Positions 60,244 to 64,000 of a stretch of DNA of 64,000 nt are shown here, in pieces. The stretch comes from Intestinimonas timonensis (GTDB taxonomy: Bacteria > Bacillota > Clostridia > Oscillospirales > Oscillospiraceae). The notes beneath the pieces were generated by a model, which was given only the letters and a program-made list of their open reading frames with translations, did not search any database and was not told the origin of the DNA. Location of the stretch: positions 1,083,562-1,147,561 of the forward strand of contig NZ_LR130817.1 of the NCBI RefSeq assembly GCF_900626145.1, in the 5' to 3' direction. A program made the position numbers and the translations under genes. The first letter of the stretch is position 1. Each line of letters starts with the position of its first letter.

Positions 60244-61102
60244 TTGCTCCGACTCCTTCCGGCGCCTCAAGTGTAAAGCGTCCAAGCTTGCCGCCGCGGA
60301 ACTCATCCAGCAGCACTCTCGCCATACGGTTGAGGTCTACCTCGCCCCCGGAAATGAGGAACCCGCGCTTCCGGCCGGCTGCCTCTAGCAGCTCCCAGCC
60401 AGGCGTACCCGGCTCCGGCGTCAGCTTATAGCGGTCGCTCAGGGCCTGAGGGTACCGGGCGGCCAGCTCCTCCATCAGGGTGAAGCCTAGCTCCTCCACA
60501 TCCATGATGTCGTCTTTGATGGCGCCGGTGTAGGCCAGACGGCGTCCTACCTCCTGGTCTTCAAACTTGGGCCAGAGGATGCCGGGGGTATCCAGCAGGT
60601 CCAGACCGGCATCCACCGCCACCCACTGTTTGCCCCGAGTGACACCGGGCCGGTCCTGCGCCTTGGCCGACTTGCGCTTGGCTACCTTATTGATAAAGGT
60701 GGACTTGCCCACATTTGGCACTCCCACCACCATCACTCGGACGGGACGGCCTACCTGGCCCTTCTCACGCCACCGGGCGATCTGTTCCTTCAGGGCCTCC
60801 TTGGCTACGTTGGAGAACTGATCTACGCCCTTCCCCGTCTTGCTGTCGGTCTCCAGCACAGCACAGCCTCGGTCCCGGAACCATTTGCCCCAGGCTTTGT
60901 TCAAAACCGGGTCGGCCTGATCCGCCCGGTTGAGGACGATGAGTCTCGGCTTGCTCCCCACCAGCTCATCGATATCCGGGTTCCGGCTGGACCGGGGAAT
61001 ACGGGCGTCAATGACCTCAGCCACCAGGTCCACCAGCTTCAGATCCGCCTCGATCATCCGGCGGGTCTTGGTCATATGGCCGGGATACCATTGGATGTTC
61101 AC
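60221..61102 (-). CDS. ylqF: Ribosome biogenesis GTPase YlqF/RbgA
   Basis: RbgA is a circularly permuted GTPase needed for late 50S assembly. The protein has 293 residues: IQWYPGHMTKTRRMIEADL start, LIVLNRADQADP (G4) before VVGVPNVGKSTFINKVA (G1), then LDTPGILWPKFED. The start is GTG at 61102 with AGGAG nine bases upstream. It heads the ylqF-rnhB-yraN-dipeptidase-thrC series, next to rplS as in many Firmicutes. Confidence 0.97.
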   Translation of the reverse strand: MNIQWYPGHMTKTRRMIEADLKLVDLVAEVIDARIPRSSRNPDIDELVGSKPRLIVLNRADQADPVLNKAWGKWFRDRGCAVLETDSKTGKGVDQFSNVAKEALKEQIARWREKGQVGRPVRVMVVGVPNVGKSTFINKVAKRKSAKAQDRPGVTRGKQWVAVDAGLDLLDTPGILWPKFEDQEVGRRLAYTGAIKDDIMDVEELGFTLMEELAARYPQALSDRYKLTPEPGTPGWELLEAAGRKRGFLISGGEVDLNRMARVLLDEFRGGKLGRFTLEAPEGVGANEADGAE

Positions 61103-61156
61103 GCCCTCCCACTCCTTTCCTCCGTGGTCTTGCGCTTTCGCGCCATATTAGTATTC

Positions 61157-61186
61157 ATTATACAACACTTATGGGTGAAATGAAAA
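61157..61186 (-). promoter_or_regulatory. Promoter of ylqF operon
   Basis: The minus strand reads TTTTCA, 18 bases, then a perfect TATAAT, about 55 bases before the ylqF GTG and just after the rplS terminator. Confidence 0.65.
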
Positions 61187-61216
61187 GAGTCCTGTCACCT
61201 TTTTGAAAAAGGATAC

Positions 61217-61244
61217 AAAAAAGGAGCGGCGAACCGCTCCTTTT
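61217..61244 (-). terminator. Terminator after rplS
   Basis: GGAGCGG, a four-base loop and CCGCTCC are followed by TTTTTTG on the minus strand, 18 bases after the rplS stop. Confidence 0.92.
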
Positions 61245-61258
61245 CCGTAAGGATTTTC

Positions 61259-61600
61259 TTACAGCTTCTCCTTGATCTTGGCGCTCTTGCCCACGCGGTC
61301 ACGCAGGTAGTAGAGCTTGGCCCGGCGCACCTTACCGGTACGGACGGTCTCGATCTTCTCAATGACGGGAGAGTGGAGGGGGAAGACCTTCTCCACGCCA
61401 ACGCCGTAGGAGACACGGCGAACGGTAAAGGTCTCGGCGATGCCACCGTGCTTTTTGGCGATCACAGTGCCCTCGAAGACCTGGATACGCTCACGGTTGC
61501 CTTCCTTAACCTTGATGTGCACCCGGACGGTGTCGCCCACTTCCACCTTGGGGGGCTCGGCCTTCAGGTACTTCTCATTGAAATTCTGCATGAGATCCAT
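61259..61600 (-). CDS. rplS: 50S ribosomal protein L19
   Basis: L19 lies at the 30S-50S interface. The protein has 113 residues, normal length, with [20 protein letters not shown], the family's [20 protein letters not shown] and the basic [16 protein letters not shown] end. ATG at 61600 has GGAGG eight bases upstream. It is a single-gene unit with its own promoter, leader and terminator. Confidence 0.98.
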   Translation of the reverse strand: MDLMQNFNEKYLKAEPPKVEVGDTVRVHIKVKEGNRERIQVFEGTVIAKKHGGIAETFTVRRVSYGVGVEKVFPLHSPVIEKIETVRTGKVRRAKLYYLRDRVGKSAKIKEKL

Positions 61601-61692
61601 TTTTACTTCCTCCTGTTTATAGGCGTTCGTACCGGTTTCACGCCGCTCCTTCCTCTGGAGCGACACCGCAGAGGACCACCCTTTATTAAAGC
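61601..61692 (-). promoter_or_regulatory. Structured leader of rplS
   Basis: The roughly 92-base leader can form two stems, CCTCTG/CAGAGG (61652-61657 and 61669-61674) and GGCGT/ACGCC (61622-61644), just before the ribosome-binding site. L19 autoregulatory leaders are known in Firmicutes; whether this matches that consensus I cannot test here. Confidence 0.4.
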
Positions 61693-61698
61693 CAAAAT

Positions 61699-61727
61699 AT
61701 GATACCACGGAATATAGAAAAATGCAA
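61699..61727 (-). promoter_or_regulatory. Promoter of rplS
   Basis: The minus strand reads TTGCAT, 17 bases, then TATCAT, immediately after the stop of the upstream M50 protease gene. Confidence 0.78.
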
Positions 61728-61729
61728 GC

Positions 61730-62323
61730 CTATTTTCCCATTTTTCTTTCTCTGAACTGGCAGAGCAGCAGCCAGCATCCCATAATGGCCAATGTGGCAC
61801 CTCCACCCTGTGTCAGAAGGCTGATCCCTCCTGCCAGCAGTCCGGCACCCAGGGCCAGTGAACAGGCCCTCACTCCTGCCGCCGCAGTATCGTGAGGCAG
61901 GAACCCCGCCAAAATCAGCAGCAGCGCCCGTCCGCCGTCCAGAGGCCACACCGGCAGCAGATTGAACCAGCCCAGGCACAGACTTAGGCCAGCCAGGAGC
62001 CACCCCTCCTCCCGACCTTCTCCCAGCTGCAGTGCCGCCAGGGCCAGCAGCAAACTGGCGCCCGGACCAGCTAGGATGGACAACAGTTCCCCGGAATAGG
62101 TCAGCGGATATCGCCGGTCCAAATCCATCTCTCCCCCAGAGATTGTCAGCCGTAATTCCTTTACAGCGCCTCCCTGGAGACGGACAGCGGTGTAATGCCC
62201 CAACTCGTGAACAGCGGCGGCCAAGGCCGCCCATGGGAGCACACTCTCCCCGTCCAGAAAAGCCAGGGCCGCTGCCAGCAGCAGAAAACCGGGGCTCAAT
62301 CTGACATGCCTTACCACTTCCAC
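61730..62323 (-). CDS. spoIVFB: SpoIVFB-like M50 membrane metalloprotease
   Basis: A 197-residue intramembrane protease. The zinc motif is AAAVHELGHYTAVRL and the third ligand is in LLPVWPLDGGRALLL. At least four other hydrophobic segments are visible. SpoIVFB cleaves pro-sigma-K in the mother cell in Bacillus. The assignment rests on the HELGH/DGGR pattern and the coupled M23-domain gene upstream, which resembles SpoIVFA. The start is GTG at 62323 with GGAGTAGG just before, three bases after that gene's stop. It may instead be another small site-2 protease. Confidence 0.78.
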   Translation of the reverse strand: MEVVRHVRLSPGFLLLAAALAFLDGESVLPWAALAAAVHELGHYTAVRLQGGAVKELRLTISGGEMDLDRRYPLTYSGELLSILAGPGASLLLALAALQLGEGREEGWLLAGLSLCLGWFNLLPVWPLDGGRALLLILAGFLPHDTAAAGVRACSLALGAGLLAGGISLLTQGGGATLAIMGCWLLLCQFRERKMGK

Positions 62324-62326
62324 GGC

Positions 62327-63268
62327 CTACTCCGTCTCAATATAATCTGACGGGTCCACCAGCTCTCCGTTCACCTTCACCTCGAAGTGGAGGTGGGCGC
62401 CGGTGACCTCCCCGGTATCTCCCACCTCAGCCACCTTCTCCCCCGCCGCCACCTGCTGTCCCGGCTGGACACACAGGCGGCTGCAGTGGGCATAGAAGCT
62501 GGTAACACCGTTTGCGTGCTGGATCTGAAGGTACAGCCCATAGGCCGGACTCTCGCCGATGTAATCCACTACTCCAGCGGCAAAGGCCTTGATATCCGTC
62601 CCGTAGTTGGCGGCCAGGTCCAGGCCGTTGTGGAATTTCTCGCCCCCCTCAATGGGATGCTCCCGCAGCCCAAAACCAGAGGAGACCGGCGCCATTACCG
62701 GCGCGACGGTCTCCCCCACTCCCAACGGATCTGCTGGCTGGGTCTCCGCCTCCTCCGGGGCGGGCGTTTCCTCGACTTGGACGGGCTGCGCAGTCTCTTG
62801 GAGAGGCGGCGGCGTCTCTGCTTCTATCGGCCAGCGCAGCGTACCGGCACTCTCAGCCAGCCGCTCCGCCTCACGGACATAAAGAGGATTGTCACGTCTG
62901 GTGAAGGTGTAGGGACTCCACCCCTCCTCCATACCAAGCATCGACTTCCACACCTGAGCCACCACCTCGCTGCTGCTCTCCCCCCGGTCCACCGCGCGGC
63001 CCAGGTCGGCAAACACGGCCTTGAAGTCAGTGTCAGCCTGTATGATCTGGAGGAGCTCGCTTCGTACCTCCTCCATGCCGCCGGGAACAGCATCCCGGCC
63101 CAGGAAGACCGCCAGAAAGAGTACCGCACATACACACAGCTGAAATAGCCGCCGCTTTTCGCGGGGTGCCAGGGACACGCTTCGTCTGTCCCGCCGTCCG
63201 CTGCCTGTACTCCGCCGCCGTCCAGCCGTCCGCCGGGCTGTGGTCTCCCAACGCCGTGCGCTCTCCAT
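62327..63268 (-). CDS. spoIVFA: SpoIVFA-like membrane protein with M23 (LytM) peptidase domain
   Basis: A 313-residue protein. The N-terminus is Arg/Ser-rich and cytoplasmic, then one membrane segment (LFQLCVCAVLFLAVFLG), an extracellular region, a Pro/Glu-rich linker (PPPLQETAQPVQVEETPAPE) and a C-terminal M23 domain from about residue 190. Metal ligands of M23 are present: FHNGLDLAANYG (HxxxD) and GAHLHFEVKVNG (HxH). In Bacillus SpoIVFA the LytM domain is degenerate and the protein holds SpoIVFB inactive. Here it could be active peptidase, inhibitor, or a SpoIIQ/SpoIVFA relative. GGGGGG eight bases upstream supports ATG 63268. Confidence 0.75.
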   Translation of the reverse strand: MESARRWETTARRTAGRRRSTGSGRRDRRSVSLAPREKRRLFQLCVCAVLFLAVFLGRDAVPGGMEEVRSELLQIIQADTDFKAVFADLGRAVDRGESSSEVVAQVWKSMLGMEEGWSPYTFTRRDNPLYVREAERLAESAGTLRWPIEAETPPPLQETAQPVQVEETPAPEEAETQPADPLGVGETVAPVMAPVSSGFGLREHPIEGGEKFHNGLDLAANYGTDIKAFAAGVVDYIGESPAYGLYLQIQHANGVTSFYAHCSRLCVQPGQQVAAGEKVAEVGDTGEVTGAHLHFEVKVNGELVDPSDYIETE

Positions 63269-63343
63269 ACCTGACGCCCCCCATCCTCACGGTTTCATCC
63301 CATCCTATTCGGACGGGCTGTGAGATATGACGGGCGCCGGTCC

Positions 63344-64000
63344 TCAGCGCTTCTTTTTCTCTATGGCTCTGTCCATGGCATGGCGCACCGGCGCTGACCG
63401 TTCCCGACGGTTGTTTTTGGCCAGCACGGCAGCGATCTGCCCACTCACCTGCTCCATCTCCTGGCGGAACACCGTGGCCGACAGCCGTAGGGCACCGTGA
63501 CCCAGGATGATGAGCTGTTCCGCGCCGTCCGAGGTGGCCACTCGGACCCTGTGACGCTTACCCAGTTCAAAGGTGGTTTTCTCGATATAGGCGTCCGCCG
63601 TTTCGGCCTCTTTGGTGTAGACTACATAAATATTGTGGTAACGGGTGACTTCTCCCAGGTTCCCCGGCACCTTGTAGGCGTCAAAGACCAGGATGACCTC
63701 ACACTTGCGGAATCCCTGGTAGTTGCTCAAAAGGTCCATGAGCATTTTTCGGGCGGCGTCCAGGTTGTCCTTGGCCACCTCTTTGAGCTCTTCCCAGGCA
63801 AAAATGATATTGTAGCCATCCACCAACAGATATTCCGGTCCCCGGTTTTGTTCCATGAGTCGGTATTTTTCCCCGTCCAGACTGGTACGGGCAGGCTTAG
63901 GCGCAGGCCGAAATGCCTCCCGCTCTACCTTGCCGTAGGTCCGCTCATAGATGGCCTGGAGCTCCTTGTCCTCCTCCAGTGAGCCCGCCCAGCTCCGCCG
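63344..64000 (-). CDS. C-terminal part of an EF-G/TetM-like GTPase fused to a YacP-type NYN domain (5' end outside window)
   Basis: The frame is open from base 64000 for 218 codons to the stop at 63344. The last 170 residues are a YacP/NYN (DUF901) domain: EYLLVDGYNIIFAWEEL, EVILVFDAYKVPG, TADAYIEKTTFELG and VRVATSDGAEQLIILG keep the acidic residues of the PIN/NYN nuclease fold. The 48 residues before it (SLEEDKELQAIYERTYGKV, then a Pro/Lys-rich linker) match the tail of Clostridial ribosomal-protection/translation-factor GTPases, with which NYN fusions occur. An ATG at 63856 could start a stand-alone NYN protein, but no good ribosome-binding site precedes it. The GTPase itself is not visible here. 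Confidence 0.75.
   Translation of the reverse strand, partial: RRSWAGSLEEDKELQAIYERTYGKVEREAFRPAPKPARTSLDGEKYRLMEQNRGPEYLLVDGYNIIFAWEELKEVAKDNLDAARKMLMDLLSNYQGFRKCEVILVFDAYKVPGNLGEVTRYHNIYVVYTKEAETADAYIEKTTFELGKRHRVRVATSDGAEQLIILGHGALRLSATVFRQEMEQVSGQIAAVLAKNNRRERSAPVRHAMDRAIEKKKR

Noticed and set aside
5..63990. tRNA, rRNA and CRISPR genes
   Set aside because: I looked for cloverleaf-like repeats, 16S/23S/5S conserved blocks and regular repeat-spacer patterns and found none.

Overview
The window is chromosomal DNA from a G+C-rich, endospore-forming, anaerobic-type Firmicute. The best fit is a Clostridia of the Oscillospiraceae/Ruminococcaceae kind (Flavonifractor, Lawsonibacter or Intestinimonas relatives). 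This is inferred from sporulation genes (spoIVA, a sipL-like gene, spoVM, a spoIVFA/FB-like pair, ytfJ/gerW), a SCIFF peptide locus, an ispH-rpsA fusion and strong AGGAGG ribosome-binding sites. I saw no rRNA, tRNA, CRISPR, insertion sequence or phage gene. No gap between genes exceeds about 180 bases. Nearly everything is on the minus strand; the exception is a plus-strand island at 9.5-13.2 kb.

Layout by coordinate (minus-strand genes are transcribed right to left). 1-1.7 kb: a selenium-type YedE transporter (cut by the window edge) and a LysR regulator. 1.7-9.4 kb: pfkA, purB, an aspartate-type aminotransferase, coaX and leuCDB. 9.5-13.2 kb (+): a Crp/Fnr regulator, the SCIFF precursor scfA, its radical SAM maturase and a PLP decarboxylase overlapping the maturase gene by four bases. 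13.3-16.4 kb: a spore-coat basement group transcribed spoVM-sipL-spoIVA. 16.5-33.5 kb: a long housekeeping series from one good promoter, cdaA-cdaR-rseC-DUF5685-dnaJ-like-membrane protein-yicC-remA-gmk-rpoZ-priA-def-fmt-rsmB-rlmN-prpC-prkC-rsgA; its second half resembles the yloC-rsgA region of Bacillus subtilis. 33.7-35.1 kb: a cysteine desulfurase with a DUF3343 protein. 35.2-40.3 kb: carD-ispD-ispF and cmk-plsC-ispH/rpsA. 40.4-49.4 kb: a flavoprotein, a MurR-type regulator, rluB, dacF, ytfJ, scpAB, a site-2 protease and other enzymes. 49.4-56.0 kb: protein quality control, tig-clpP-clpX-lon-engB. 56.1-61.1 kb: ylqF-rnhB-yraN-dipeptidase-thrC-phosphoesterase. 61.2-64 kb: rplS, the spoIVFA/FB-like pair and the 3' end of a ribosomal-protection-type GTPase fused to an NYN domain.

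The most interesting points are these. (1) The Shine-Dalgarno of the 23-codon spoVM gene lies inside the 3' arm of the hairpin-plus-T-run that looks like the rsgA terminator, and the next gene, sipL, also has its Shine-Dalgarno in a perfect hairpin. (2) The SCIFF precursor has a seventh cysteine and a glycine where, from memory, the characterised peptide has its thioether-accepting threonine. (3) A PLP decarboxylase is translationally coupled to the SCIFF maturase. (4) RseC, DUF5685, a DnaJ-like protein with a seven-cysteine tail and a membrane protein are tightly packed. (5) An NYN nuclease-like domain is fused to a translation-factor-like protein. No wholly new system could be demonstrated from sequence alone.
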